This document shows positions 1 through 8,761 of a DNA stretch of 64,000 bases, one piece after another. The DNA lies in contig JAHCIH010000005.1 of the NCBI GenBank assembly GCA_026129335.1, positions 52,745 to 116,744 of the forward strand, given 5' to 3'. The notes under the pieces were generated by a model. The model worked only from the letters and a program-made list of their open reading frames with translations, was not told the origin of the DNA and searched no databases. This DNA is from Anaerolineales bacterium (GTDB taxonomy: Bacteria > Chloroflexota > Anaerolineae > Anaerolineales > UBA11579). Every line of letters starts with the position of its first letter. The stretch's first letter is position 1. A program made the translations under genes and the position numbers.

Positions 1-388
1 CACCCACCTGGCCGCGCACATCGCTGAGGATGCGGGCGCGCTCGGTGTCCACTTCGGCGAGGGCTTCCTCGCGGGCCTTGCCAGCAGTGGCCTCGGCAGC
101 GGCGCGGATTTCCTTGGCCTGCTGCTCGGCGCGCTGGGTGACTTCGCGGGCTTCCTGAGCCGCTTTGGTGCGGGCCTCGTTGAGCAGCTTCTCAGCTTCC
201 TTCTCAGCGTTCTCGCGAGCTTCCGCGGCGATGCGGGCATCTTCGAGGCCCTTGCTGATGCGTTCGCGGCGCTCTTCGAGCACGCGGCCGATGGGCTTGA
301 ACACCCAGGCGCGCAGCACCACGAAGAGGATCAGAAAGTTGAAAATCTGGACGAGCAGAAAACCCAGATTAATACCTAAGGCTTCCAA
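1..388 (-). CDS. atpF: ATP synthase F0 subunit b (partial, runs off left edge)
   Basis: Peripheral stalk subunit of the F-type ATP synthase, linking the F1 head to subunit a. The visible protein has one N-terminal membrane helix (about residues 5-27) followed by a long charged heptad-like helix rich in Ala, Glu, Lys and Arg, as expected for subunit b. The start is taken as a TTG codon at 388-386 because an AAAGGAG ribosome site lies 8 bases upstream and no ATG gives the full membrane helix. It follows atpE by about 35 bases in the order atpZ-B-E-F. The C-terminus lies beyond base 1, so full length is unknown. Confidence 0.9.
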   Translation of the reverse strand, partial: MEALGINLGFLLVQIFNFLILFVVLRAWVFKPIGRVLEERRERISKGLEDARIAAEARENAEKEAEKLLNEARTKAAQEAREVTQRAEQQAKEIRAAAEATAGKAREEALAEVDTERARILSDVRGQVG

Positions 389-423
389 TGTAATGGCTCC
401 TTTCTATCGTGTCCCTGTCCGCT

Positions 424-651
424 TTAGAAAACGAACAGAATGAGCATGGCCACCACCAGACAGTAAATGGCGATGGCTTCGGTGAACACGATACCCAGGA
501 TCATGTTGGTCTGGATGGCGCCAGCGGCATCCGGGTTGCGGGCGATGCCCTGCACGCCGCCGAAAGCGGCCATGCCTACGCCGAGGCCGGCGCCCATCGC
601 GCCGATCATGGCAATCCCAGCACCAATCAGTTTTGCAGCTTCAGCTTCCAT
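424..651 (-). CDS. atpE: ATP synthase F0 subunit c
   Basis: Proteolipid of the rotating membrane c-ring, 75 residues, which is the normal family length. Two membrane helices flank the polar loop R38-N39-P40. The first helix carries the Gly/Ala-rich GAGLGVGMA stretch. The ion-binding carboxylate is E58 in the second helix (FTEAIAIY). The helix-1 Gln and the Ser/Thr after the Glu that mark sodium-binding rings are absent, so a proton ring is inferred. GGAGG lies about 8 bases before the ATG. It sits between atpB and atpF in the usual order. Confidence 0.96.
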   Translation of the reverse strand: MEAEAAKLIGAGIAMIGAMGAGLGVGMAAFGGVQGIARNPDAAGAIQTNMILGIVFTEAIAIYCLVVAMLILFVF

Positions 652-685
652 GTTCTTCTACCTCCATCAAGCGATGAGTCAAATT

Positions 686-1717
686 TTAGTGGTGTTCTTC
701 GTCGCCGTGATGCGACTGGGTTGCCTGGGCCATGAAGATCATGGTGAGCATGCCGAACACCAGGGCCTGGATCAGGCCGACAGCAAACTCCAGCATCAAC
801 ACACCGGTCTGGGCTGCAACCGGAATGAGCGTACCGATAACGAACAGCAGAACCATGCCGGCAAAGATGTTGCCGAACAAACGGAAAGAGAACGAGATGA
901 TCTTGGAGAACTCCGAGATGATCTCGAAAAGGCCGACCACAAAGTCGATGATGCCCATGCCCGGCTTGGCGAAGAGGGCACGGAAATTGAAGAATTTCTC
1001 GAAGTAGCCCAGGCCCTGGGCGCGGATGCCGATGGCCTGAATGGAGACGAACGAGATGATCGCCAGGGCGATGGTGAAGTTCAGGTCAGTGGCGGCGGCG
1101 CGCACGAAGGGCACCACCGCGGCGGCGCAGGCGGTGGGGCCGCCCACGGCGACCACCGGCATGCTGCCGATGGTGAACAGCGTATCCAGGCTGCAGTCAC
1201 GCTCGGCGTCCACGGCCGGGTCCACATCATGGACGTGGTGCAGGCTGTGGTCGTTGATGATGCCGATGCTATCCACGCCGGGGATCAGTTCCATCCAGTT
1301 GGCCACCAGCACCAGCAGGGTGATGGCACCGAACAAGGGGAAGATCGCCTTGGTCCACTTGCCGGCGGTGTTCTCGGTCAGGTTGTGGATCACCTCGACC
1401 AGCGCCTCGATCACGCCAACTACGCCCTTGAAGACCAGTTGGCCGGAGCGCAGCGCCGGGCGGATGAAGAGAAACGCCAGCAGAAGCAGGAACACGTCGG
1501 CGATCAGCGTGGCCACCAGGGTGTTGGTGATGAAGAAATCGGTGCCCAGGCCGGGGAACTGGAACAGCGTTTCGGTGAGGGCTTCAGCGGGGAGCTGGAT
1601 GTAAGGACGCACCGGGGGAATCCGCCCGGAGACGATCACGCTGACGATAATAATCGCCAGAATGATCCAGCGATTGACACCGTATTTCCATTTGCGGGTA
1701 GCTTCTTCTTTAGCCAC
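686..1717 (-). CDS. atpB: ATP synthase F0 subunit a
   Basis: Stator subunit forming the proton half-channels against the c-ring, 343 residues. The essential arginine is visible as R279 in the ISFSFRLFGN motif of the penultimate helix, and the C-terminal helices carry conserved Gln and Glu residues. Between about residues 145 and 207 there is a long loop that includes a histidine cluster (DHSLHHVHD) and is absent from short subunits such as that of E. coli. GTG at 1717 is chosen because GAGGAGG lies 9 bases upstream; an ATG at 1726 sits directly against that site and is less likely. The gene overlaps the end of the upstream AtpZ/I gene by 8 bases. Confidence 0.93.
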   Translation of the reverse strand: MAKEEATRKWKYGVNRWIILAIIIVSVIVSGRIPPVRPYIQLPAEALTETLFQFPGLGTDFFITNTLVATLIADVFLLLLAFLFIRPALRSGQLVFKGVVGVIEALVEVIHNLTENTAGKWTKAIFPLFGAITLLVLVANWMELIPGVDSIGIINDHSLHHVHDVDPAVDAERDCSLDTLFTIGSMPVVAVGGPTACAAAVVPFVRAAATDLNFTIALAIISFVSIQAIGIRAQGLGYFEKFFNFRALFAKPGMGIIDFVVGLFEIISEFSKIISFSFRLFGNIFAGMVLLFVIGTLIPVAAQTGVLMLEFAVGLIQALVFGMLTMIFMAQATQSHHGDEEHH

Positions 1718-2015
1718 TGGCCGCATCCTCCTCATCCTTCGATGAATTCGCCGGCAGCAAGCGCGCGGTTGTGAAACGCACAACCCAGAGCATTGCCACC
1801 AATGTAAACGGCACACTCACACATAGCAGAGCGATGGTGTAAATGTGGTTTTCGCTTGTAAAGTAGTCGTCCAGCCACAACCCGGCGAACAGGGCCAGCA
1901 TGAGGATGGCGATGGTAAGGAAACCTGCTAACGTGGCTACTCCGACCAGCTTGAGCGAAAAGGTCATCGCCTCCTGGCGAGGGTCCTTAGACCCGGAGTT
2001 CTGGGAGCGGGCCAT
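1710..2015 (-). CDS. AtpZ/AtpI family F0F1 ATPase accessory membrane protein
   Basis: Small protein of 101 residues with a basic N-terminus and two membrane helices (about residues 22-48 and 58-84) plus an acidic tail. It is first in the ATP synthase operon, the standard position of AtpI/AtpZ, which help c-ring assembly or magnesium/calcium transport in other bacteria. The family call rests on size, two-helix layout and position rather than on a unique motif. A strong promoter ends 9 bases before its ATG, so the transcript is probably leaderless or nearly so. The last 8 bases overlap atpB, suggesting coupled translation. Confidence 0.8.
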   Translation of the reverse strand: MARSQNSGSKDPRQEAMTFSLKLVGVATLAGFLTIAILMLALFAGLWLDDYFTSENHIYTIALLCVSVPFTLVAMLWVVRFTTARLLPANSSKDEEDAASG

Positions 2016-2024
2016 CGTTCGAGA

Positions 2025-2052
2025 ATTGTATCACAATCGAAATGGCTGTCAA
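2025..2052 (-). promoter_or_regulatory. Sigma70-type promoter of the ATP synthase operon
   Basis: On the minus strand TTGACA (2052-2047) is followed after 16 bases by TACAAT (2030-2025). The ATG of the first ATP synthase gene begins 9 bases after the -10 box, so the expected start of transcription lies within a few bases of the start codon. The spacer contains ATTGT-GAT-ACAAT, a short palindrome overlapping the -10 box. Confidence 0.75.
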
Positions 2053-2067
2053 TGAAACCGCCGGCGG

Positions 2068-3516
2068 CTAGAAAAGCCCGGCGGCGCCAGAGGCGGCCCA
2101 GTTGTACCAGGGGGCCAGCACCACGCCCAGAATCAGCATCAGCAGCACGGAGACCAGCAGCGTGGCCGCCTGCGGACGGGTAGCCGGCACCGGCTTGTCG
2201 CTCTTAGGCTCATCCAGGTAGGCCACCTTGAGCACAACCAGGTAATAGTACAGGCCCACGATCGAGTTGAGCACGGCGACCACCACGAGCCAGACCAGCC
2301 CGGCTTCCACCGCGGCGGCGAAGGCGAGTATCTTGGCGATGAAGCCACCCAGCGGCGGGATGCCCGCCAGCGAAAGGAACGAGAGCAGCAGCGCCAGGGC
2401 CAGCATCGGCGAGCGGCGGTGCAGGCCGGCATAATCGGCGATCTCATCCGAACCGGTGGTGTGCCAGACAACGATGACCACGCCAAAAGCGGCGATCTGC
2501 GTCACGGTGTAGACCAGCAGGTAGTAGACCAGGCTGACCACGCCCAACTCCGAAGCGGCGGCCACCGCCAGCAGCGAATAGCCGGCATGCGCCACGGAGG
2601 AGTAAGCCAGCAGGCGTTTGATGTTGCGCTGCGACAGGGCGATCAGGTTGCCGACTGTCATGGTCAGCGCGGCGCCGGCGGCGATGATCGTCTGCCATTC
2701 GACCAGGATGGCGGGGAAGGCGGCCAGCATCACGCGCAGCAGCACGACGAAGCCGGCGGCCTTGGAGGCCGTGGAGAGGAAAGCGGTGATCGGCGTGGGC
2801 GCGCCCTCGTACACATCAGGCGCCCAGAAGTGCAGCGGGGCCATGGAGACCTTGAAGCCAAAGCCGACCAGCACCAGCAGCAGCGTACCGATGAGCACCG
2901 GAGCTGGGATGGCCGCCGAGGCGATGCCCGCGGCGATGGCATACAGGCTGGTGCTGCCGGCGAAGCCGTAGAGCAGGCTGAAGCCGTAAAGCATCACGCC
3001 GGTGGTCACCGCGCCGAAGAGCAGATACTTGAAGCCGGCTTCGGTGGATTTGTCGTCTCGCACCACGAAACCCGCCAGCACGTACAGCGGAATGGAGGTG
3101 GTCTCGATGGCCAGGAAGAGCATCAACAGGTCCGCCGAGGCGCCCATCAGGGTCATGCCCATGGTGGAGACCAGCAGCAGCACATAGTACTCGCCCTTGA
3201 GCCAAACCTTCTGCCAGCCCACGGTCAGCAGAGTAACCAGCAAGGCGGCGGTGAGGAAGATGATCTTGAAGATGAAAGCCAGCCAGTCGTGGCGCAGCAT
3301 GCCGCCCCACACCAACTGGGGCTGCGCGCCCGGCTGGGCGAAGAGGCCGGTGAGCAGCAGAGTCAGGCCCAGGCCGCCCACGGCCAGCCAGGCCGGCAGC
3401 GAGCTGCGCTTGCCGTGCAGGATCAGGTCGGCGGTGAAGACCACCGCCATGACCACCAGCAGCGAAATCTCTGGGAGGATGGCCAGCAGCATCTCAGGGG
3501 TAATCGAAGCAAACAT
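2068..3516 (-). CDS. nuoN: NADH-quinone oxidoreductase subunit N
   Basis: Antiporter-like proton-pumping subunit of the complex I membrane arm, 482 residues with about 14 membrane helices, normal for NuoN. The transmembrane-7 region GFKVSMAPLHFWAPDVY keeps the channel lysine and the typical PDVYEGAPTP loop; the next helix carries TASKAAGF with the second lysine. It is the last gene of the nuo operon, starts one base after the stop of the preceding nuoM copy, and is followed by the independent ATP synthase promoter. The start is an ATG with the expected first helix. Confidence 0.95.
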   Translation of the reverse strand: MFASITPEMLLAILPEISLLVVMAVVFTADLILHGKRSSLPAWLAVGGLGLTLLLTGLFAQPGAQPQLVWGGMLRHDWLAFIFKIIFLTAALLVTLLTVGWQKVWLKGEYYVLLLVSTMGMTLMGASADLLMLFLAIETTSIPLYVLAGFVVRDDKSTEAGFKYLLFGAVTTGVMLYGFSLLYGFAGSTSLYAIAAGIASAAIPAPVLIGTLLLVLVGFGFKVSMAPLHFWAPDVYEGAPTPITAFLSTASKAAGFVVLLRVMLAAFPAILVEWQTIIAAGAALTMTVGNLIALSQRNIKRLLAYSSVAHAGYSLLAVAAASELGVVSLVYYLLVYTVTQIAAFGVVIVVWHTTGSDEIADYAGLHRRSPMLALALLLSFLSLAGIPPLGGFIAKILAFAAAVEAGLVWLVVVAVLNSIVGLYYYLVVLKVAYLDEPKSDKPVPATRPQAATLLVSVLLMLILGVVLAPWYNWAASGAAGLF

Positions 3517-4998
3517 CTATGCGCCTCCCAGCAGGGCCAGCACGGCGTCCACGCCGTGCTGCACCATGGGCATAATCACGTTGGGGTAAACACCGATGGC
3601 GATCATAATGAAACACAGGATGGCGATGGCCAGCTTCTCCGAAGGCTTCACGTCGTGCATATGGCCCTCGAGCTCGGCAGGCAACTCGCCGAAGAATACG
3701 CGGCCCACCGCCCGCAGGATATAGGCCGCGGTGACCGCAATGGACACTACGCTGATGATGGCGATCCAAGGGTAGTCCGCCGCCCATAGGCCCATGAAGA
3801 TGGGGAACTCGGCGATGAAGCCGGAGAAGCCCGGCATGCCCATGGAGACCAGACCGCCAATGATAAAGCCCACGCCGGCGAACGGCATGATCTTCATCAG
3901 CCCGCCCAGCTCAGGGATCTGGCGGGTGTGCGCCTGGTCGTAGATCATGCCGACTACGGCGAAGAAGAGCGCCGTCATCACGCCGTGCGAAACCATCTGC
4001 ACACTGGCGCCTACCAAGCCGTTGTAGTCCAGGGTGGCGAAGCCCATGGCCACCAGGCCCATGTGTGACACCGAGGAGTAGCCGATCATGTACTTGAAGT
4101 CGGTCTGGGTCATGGCGATGAACGCACCGTAGACCACGTTGACCAGGGTGAGCAGGATGATCCAGGGCATATGCGTCTGCGCGCCGATGGGCATCAGCAT
4201 GATGCCCACGCGCAGGGCGGCGAAAGCGCCCAGCTTCATCAGCACGCCGGCGTGGAACATGGACACCGCCGTGGGGGCGGCCACATGGCCCACCGGGCTC
4301 CAATTGTGGAACGGGAAGATGCCGCCCAGCACCGCGAAGCCGAAGAAGACGAAGGGGAACCACAAGTTCTGGAAGGCCGGCGAGAAGTTGGCGCTCTCCA
4401 GGGCGATCATGTCAAAAGTGCCCAGGCCGGAGCTGAAGTACATGGCCAGGGCGCCGACCAGGGCGATCACCGAGCCGACGAACAGATACAAGGTCAGCTT
4501 CATCGCGGCGTATTCGCGGGTCTGCTTCCAGCCCCACAGGGCGATAAGCAGGTACATGGGGAACACGGCGATTTCGTAGAAAAAGAACAAGGCGAACAGG
4601 TCCAGCGCCACGAAGACGCCGAACACGCCGCTGGCCAGGATGAACAGGAAGGCGAAGAACTCGCGCACGCGGTCTTCGATGCGCTGCGAGATGATCACAC
4701 CGGTGAAGATGACCACACCGGTGAGCAGCACCAGCGGAGCGCTGATGCCATCCACGCCGACGTGGAAAGAGATGCCCAGGGCGGGCAGCCAGTCATACTT
4801 CTCCACGAACTGGAAGCGCGGCCCGGCGGTGTCGAAGCCCAGGTAGACCACCAGCGTGAGCAGGAAGGTGACGAAGGCGGCGCCCAGCGCGAAGCGATAG
4901 ATCAAATCGCGGTTCTTGGGCGGGAGGAAGAGCATCACCGCGCCGGCCACGATGGGCAGCAGAACGATGGCGCTGAGGATGTAGGGGATTTGCATCAA
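3517..4998 (-). CDS. nuoM: Second NuoM-type complex I subunit (divergent copy)
   Basis: Antiporter-like subunit of 493 residues related to NuoM, in tandem with a canonical nuoM just upstream. It keeps the transmembrane-5 glutamate (E142 in FFFYEIAVFPMY), the transmembrane-8 lysine (K255 in GVLMKLGAF) and the transmembrane-12 glutamate (E397 in GFIAEFP). The transmembrane-7 lysine is replaced: the sibling reads AVKVPIWPFHTW and this copy reads AVLGGIFPFHNW, putting Leu at position 224. The LPDAHTEAPTAG loop is also changed to SPVGHVAAPTAV. It therefore looks like an integral extra subunit with altered pump chemistry. It starts 16 bases after the sibling's stop. Confidence 0.9.
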   Translation of the reverse strand: MMQIPYILSAIVLLPIVAGAVMLFLPPKNRDLIYRFALGAAFVTFLLTLVVYLGFDTAGPRFQFVEKYDWLPALGISFHVGVDGISAPLVLLTGVVIFTGVIISQRIEDRVREFFAFLFILASGVFGVFVALDLFALFFFYEIAVFPMYLLIALWGWKQTREYAAMKLTLYLFVGSVIALVGALAMYFSSGLGTFDMIALESANFSPAFQNLWFPFVFFGFAVLGGIFPFHNWSPVGHVAAPTAVSMFHAGVLMKLGAFAALRVGIMLMPIGAQTHMPWIILLTLVNVVYGAFIAMTQTDFKYMIGYSSVSHMGLVAMGFATLDYNGLVGASVQMVSHGVMTALFFAVVGMIYDQAHTRQIPELGGLMKIMPFAGVGFIIGGLVSMGMPGFSGFIAEFPIFMGLWAADYPWIAIISVVSIAVTAAYILRAVGRVFFGELPAELEGHMHDVKPSEKLAIAILCFIMIAIGVYPNVIMPMVQHGVDAVLALLGGA

Positions 4999-5014
4999 TT
5001 CACCTTATGTCCAA

Positions 5015-6571
5015 CTAGCCGAAAATTTTCAACACGGCCTGATTAATCACATCCAACAGCCAGGCGGGCCAAATGCCCAGCCAGAGCATCAGCACCACCA
5101 GCGGGGAAAGCACCAGCAGCTCGCGGCGGGTCACATCAGCAAAGTGGCCTTTCCATTTCTCGTTCAGCGGGCCGTGCAGGGTCTTGGAGATCCCTTTGAG
5201 GATGTAGGCGCCGGTGAAGAGCAGGCCGAGCATGCTCAGCGCGGTGTATTGGGTGAAGATGGGCCAGGCGCCGCGCACCACCAGGAATTCGGAGACAAAG
5301 CCGTTCAGGCCCGGCAGGCCCAAAGAAGCCATCGAGCTGAGGATGAGCAGCGCGCCGAACAGCGGCACGATGGCGAACAAGCCACCCCAGGCATTGAGGT
5401 CACGGGTGTGGGTGCGCTCGTAGATGATGCCGACCATGAAGAACATCGCCGCCGCCGAAATGCCATGGTTGAACATTTGCAGCACGGCGCCGTTCACCGC
5501 GATGACCGCGCTCTCGGTGCCGGCGGCGAAGGCCGCCGCGGCGATGCCCAGCACCACGAAGCCCATGTGGTTCACCGAGGAATAAGCCACCAGGCGTTTG
5601 AAGTCGTTTTGGGCGAAGGCGGAGAAGGCGCCGAAGATGATCGCCGCGGTAGCCAGCAGCGCGAGCACCGGCGCGTACTGCTGCGCCTGCTCGGGATACA
5701 GCGGCAGCACCAGGCGCAGAAAGCCATAGGCGCCCAGCTTGAGCAGCACGCCGGCCAGGATCATCGAGCCGGCGGTGGGCGCCTCGGTGTGCGCATCCGG
5801 CAGCCAGGTGTGGAAGGGCCAGATAGGCACTTTGACGGCAAAGGCGATGGCGAAGGCCCAGAAGGCGACCGCCTTGATCGTGCCCATCTCATAACCAAAG
5901 AGCGTGCCGCTCAGCGCCGGCCAGCTCTCGTAGAGCGCCAGCAGGTCGAAGCTGCCGGCGACCACGCCGAGCAGCTGCACGGCCAACAGCAGGCCCAGCG
6001 AGCCGACCATGGTGTAGACCATGAACTTGAAGGCGGCGTAGCGCCGCGAGGGGATCTTGATGCCGTTCCACAGCTCGCGCTCGCCGCCCTTGCTGCCCCA
6101 CTGGTCGATGAGGAAATACATCGGCACCAGGCCGATCTCCCAAAAGAGGAAGAAGAGCAGCAGGTCGAGGGAGAGAAAGACGCCGAGCATGCCGGTTTCC
6201 AGCGCCAGGAACAGGGCCATGTAGGGCTTCACCCGCTCCTCGACGCTGAACGAAGCCAGCAAGGCCAGAGGGGTGAGCAGCGTGGTCAGCAGCACCATGC
6301 TCAGCGAGAGGCCGTCCACGCCCAAGTGGTAGCTGGAGTTGATCGCCGGGTACCAGACGTGCTGCTCCTGCATGCGGAAGCCGTCCACCTCCGGCGCGGC
6401 GCCGAAGCCGAACCAGGCAACCAGCGTGAGGGCGAAGGGCAGCAGGCTGAGCGCAAATGCAACCCGGCGAACCAGGTCTTTGTTCTCCCCGGGCAGCAGC
6501 ATAACAACCAGCGCCGCCAGCATGGGGCTGAACAAAATCAGGGAGAGGATGTTGTTGTGAATAAAGTCCAT
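5015..6571 (-). CDS. nuoM: NADH-quinone oxidoreductase subunit M (canonical copy)
   Basis: Proton-pumping antiporter-like subunit of complex I, 518 residues. All key channel residues can be placed: E145 in transmembrane 5 (FLFWEIGLVPMYF), K247 in transmembrane 7 (FAVKVPIWPFHTW), K278 in transmembrane 8 (GVLLKLGAYG) and the transmembrane-12 glutamate in GFVSEFLV. The LPDAHTEAPTAG loop is intact. It lies between nuoL (6 bases upstream) and the second NuoM (16 bases downstream), so all are probably made from one transcript. Confidence 0.96.
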   Translation of the reverse strand: MDFIHNNILSLILFSPMLAALVVMLLPGENKDLVRRVAFALSLLPFALTLVAWFGFGAAPEVDGFRMQEQHVWYPAINSSYHLGVDGLSLSMVLLTTLLTPLALLASFSVEERVKPYMALFLALETGMLGVFLSLDLLLFFLFWEIGLVPMYFLIDQWGSKGGERELWNGIKIPSRRYAAFKFMVYTMVGSLGLLLAVQLLGVVAGSFDLLALYESWPALSGTLFGYEMGTIKAVAFWAFAIAFAVKVPIWPFHTWLPDAHTEAPTAGSMILAGVLLKLGAYGFLRLVLPLYPEQAQQYAPVLALLATAAIIFGAFSAFAQNDFKRLVAYSSVNHMGFVVLGIAAAAFAAGTESAVIAVNGAVLQMFNHGISAAAMFFMVGIIYERTHTRDLNAWGGLFAIVPLFGALLILSSMASLGLPGLNGFVSEFLVVRGAWPIFTQYTALSMLGLLFTGAYILKGISKTLHGPLNEKWKGHFADVTRRELLVLSPLVVLMLWLGIWPAWLLDVINQAVLKIFG

Positions 6572-6577
6572 GGTCGC

Positions 6578-8752
6578 CTATTGCAAGATGTTGAGCAGGT
6601 AGTAGAAGAAGCCGCCGAAGACCACCAGGGCGACCAGCAGCAGGTACTGCTGCACCTGGCCAGTCTGGATGTGGCGCAGGACGCGGCCCACGGTCTGGGT
6701 GATATCGGCGGTCTTGTCGGCCACCCCGTCGATCACGGGGATTTCGAACTTGTCGCGGAACAAGCCGCCCAGGGCCATGGCGCCGCGTGCGGCGCGGTGC
6801 AGCAGGCCGTCGATCACCTGGCCGTCCAGGAAGCGGTAGCTGAAGGCTTCGGAGAAGGCCTGCGAAGGCTTCACGAAAAGGCGCTCGTACAGTTCGTCGA
6901 AGTAGTATTTGTTCTCGAGCAAGTTGTAGATCGGGCCGAGCGCCTTGCGCAGCGGGTCGGTCTGGCCGGCGTTGCGGTAGACCAGGTAACCCAGGCCCAG
7001 GCCGCCCAGGGCAACCAGCACCGAGACCAGCAGCGGGACAATGTTGAAGTCCACCGCCGAAGGGTGCTCCAGCAGCGTGCTGCCCACGAAGTGGTGGAAC
7101 CAGTTGGGCAGCAGGCCGCCGATGGCGGGGAAGTGCTCGGGGATGCCCACCCAGCCGGCAGCGATGGCGAACACGGAGAGGATCACCAGCGGCACAGTCA
7201 TGGTGCGCACGTTTTCGCTAGCGTGCTCGGCGGCCTTGGTGCGCGGCTTGCCGAGGAAGGTCAGCGTGATCTGGCGGGCGGTGTAGAAAGCGGTGAGCAG
7301 CGCGGCCAGCGCCAACACGATGAAGACGCTCATGTGGCCGTGGGCGAAGGCGTCGGCGAGGATCTCGTCCTTGGACCAGAAGCCGGAAGTGAGCAGCGGG
7401 AAACCGGAAAGCGCCAGGCCGCCGATGAGGAAGGTCCAGAAAGTGACCGGCATTTTGTCCTTCAGGCCGCCCATGTTGAACATGTCCTGCGGGTCGGTGT
7501 CGTGGTCGCCGGTGTGCAGCACGCCGTGCTCCACGCCGTGGATCACCGAACCGGAGCCGAGGAAGAGCAGCGCCTTGAAGAAGGCGTGGGTCACCAGGTG
7601 GAAGGCGGCGGCCACGTAAGCGCCAATGCCCAAGGCAGCGATCATGTAGCCCAGCTGCGAAATGGTCGAGTAGGCCAGCACGCGCTTGATGTCGCGCTGG
7701 GCCACGGCGATGGTGGCGGCGAACAGCGCGGTGAAGGCGCCGATGAAGGCCATGATGGTCATGGCCGCGGTCAGTTCGCCGTGGTGCCAGCCCGCCGAGA
7801 GCAGCGGGAACATGCGCAGCACCATGTACACGCCGGCCGAGACCATCGTGGCGGCGTGGATCATGGCGGAGACCGGCGTGGGGCCTTCCATCGCATCCGG
7901 CAGCCAGACGTGCAGCGGCCACTGGGCCGATTTGCCCACCGTGCCGATGAAGAGCAGGATGCCGATCAGCCCGGCCAGCGAGAGGCCGGCGATCAGGCTG
8001 GGCGTGTTGGCCAGCGTCTCCAGCACCGCGGCGTTGTAGAGGATCTCACGGAAGTTGAGCGTGCCAGTGGCCGAATACAGGGCCACGATGCCCAGCAGCA
8101 TGAACACATCGCCGATGCGGGTGGTCATGAAAGCCTTCTTGGCCGCATCGCGGGCGGAGGGCTTGGCGTACCAGAAGCCGATCAGCAGGTAGGAACACAG
8201 GCCCATGATCTCCCAGCCGACGAAGAGGGTCAGCAGGTTGTCCGACACCACCAGGGTGTACATGCCGAAAGCAAACAAGGCGATGAAGGCGAAGAAGCGG
8301 GCGTACATCGGCTCGATGGAAGGCACCGTATGCCCGTGGTCCTTCGCCCCGTGCGGCGGCAGGCCGGGGTGGTCGTGGTCTCCCTTGGGTTGGCCGAAGT
8401 TGTGGTAGCCGATGCTATAGATGAAGATCATCAGCACCGTCCAGGCCACGAAGAACAGCGTGACCGCGGACAGCGGGTCGATCAGCACGCCGATGGAGAA
8501 GAAGCCCTCGCCCAACGGCAGCCAGTTGACCGTCGAGGCGATGACGTGTTCGCCAAAGTGATCCACGCCCAGGGCGGTGAGGAAAACCAGGTTGCCCAGC
8601 AGCCAGGAGATGGCCACGGCGACCACACCCACTGTGTGGCTCAGCGCGTTGTTGCGGCGGGTGAAGAGCAGGATCAGGAAGAACGCCAGCAAAGGCGGGA
8701 GTGGGACAAGCCAGACGAGGCTCGCAGTGGGCATGCCGAAGGTTTCAATCAT
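6578..8752 (-). CDS. nuoL: NADH-quinone oxidoreductase subunit L with extended lateral helix
   Basis: Distal antiporter-like subunit of complex I, 724 residues against about 610 in E. coli or Thermus. The channel region TVGKSAQWPLHVWLPDAM is intact. Two length differences stand out. One is a hydrophilic His/Gly/Pro-rich loop near residues 115-145. The other is in the C-terminal amphipathic helix that runs along the membrane arm: about 68 residues separate LYERLFVKP from GQVQQYLL, roughly 30 more than I recall for E. coli NuoL. The extension contains VIDG twice, at about 646-649 and 673-676, suggesting an internal duplication. A final membrane helix anchors the end. Confidence 0.95.
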   Translation of the reverse strand: MIETFGMPTASLVWLVPLPPLLAFFLILLFTRRNNALSHTVGVVAVAISWLLGNLVFLTALGVDHFGEHVIASTVNWLPLGEGFFSIGVLIDPLSAVTLFFVAWTVLMIFIYSIGYHNFGQPKGDHDHPGLPPHGAKDHGHTVPSIEPMYARFFAFIALFAFGMYTLVVSDNLLTLFVGWEIMGLCSYLLIGFWYAKPSARDAAKKAFMTTRIGDVFMLLGIVALYSATGTLNFREILYNAAVLETLANTPSLIAGLSLAGLIGILLFIGTVGKSAQWPLHVWLPDAMEGPTPVSAMIHAATMVSAGVYMVLRMFPLLSAGWHHGELTAAMTIMAFIGAFTALFAATIAVAQRDIKRVLAYSTISQLGYMIAALGIGAYVAAAFHLVTHAFFKALLFLGSGSVIHGVEHGVLHTGDHDTDPQDMFNMGGLKDKMPVTFWTFLIGGLALSGFPLLTSGFWSKDEILADAFAHGHMSVFIVLALAALLTAFYTARQITLTFLGKPRTKAAEHASENVRTMTVPLVILSVFAIAAGWVGIPEHFPAIGGLLPNWFHHFVGSTLLEHPSAVDFNIVPLLVSVLVALGGLGLGYLVYRNAGQTDPLRKALGPIYNLLENKYYFDELYERLFVKPSQAFSEAFSYRFLDGQVIDGLLHRAARGAMALGGLFRDKFEIPVIDGVADKTADITQTVGRVLRHIQTGQVQQYLLLVALVVFGGFFYYLLNILQ

Positions 8753-8761
8753 TACAAGCGC

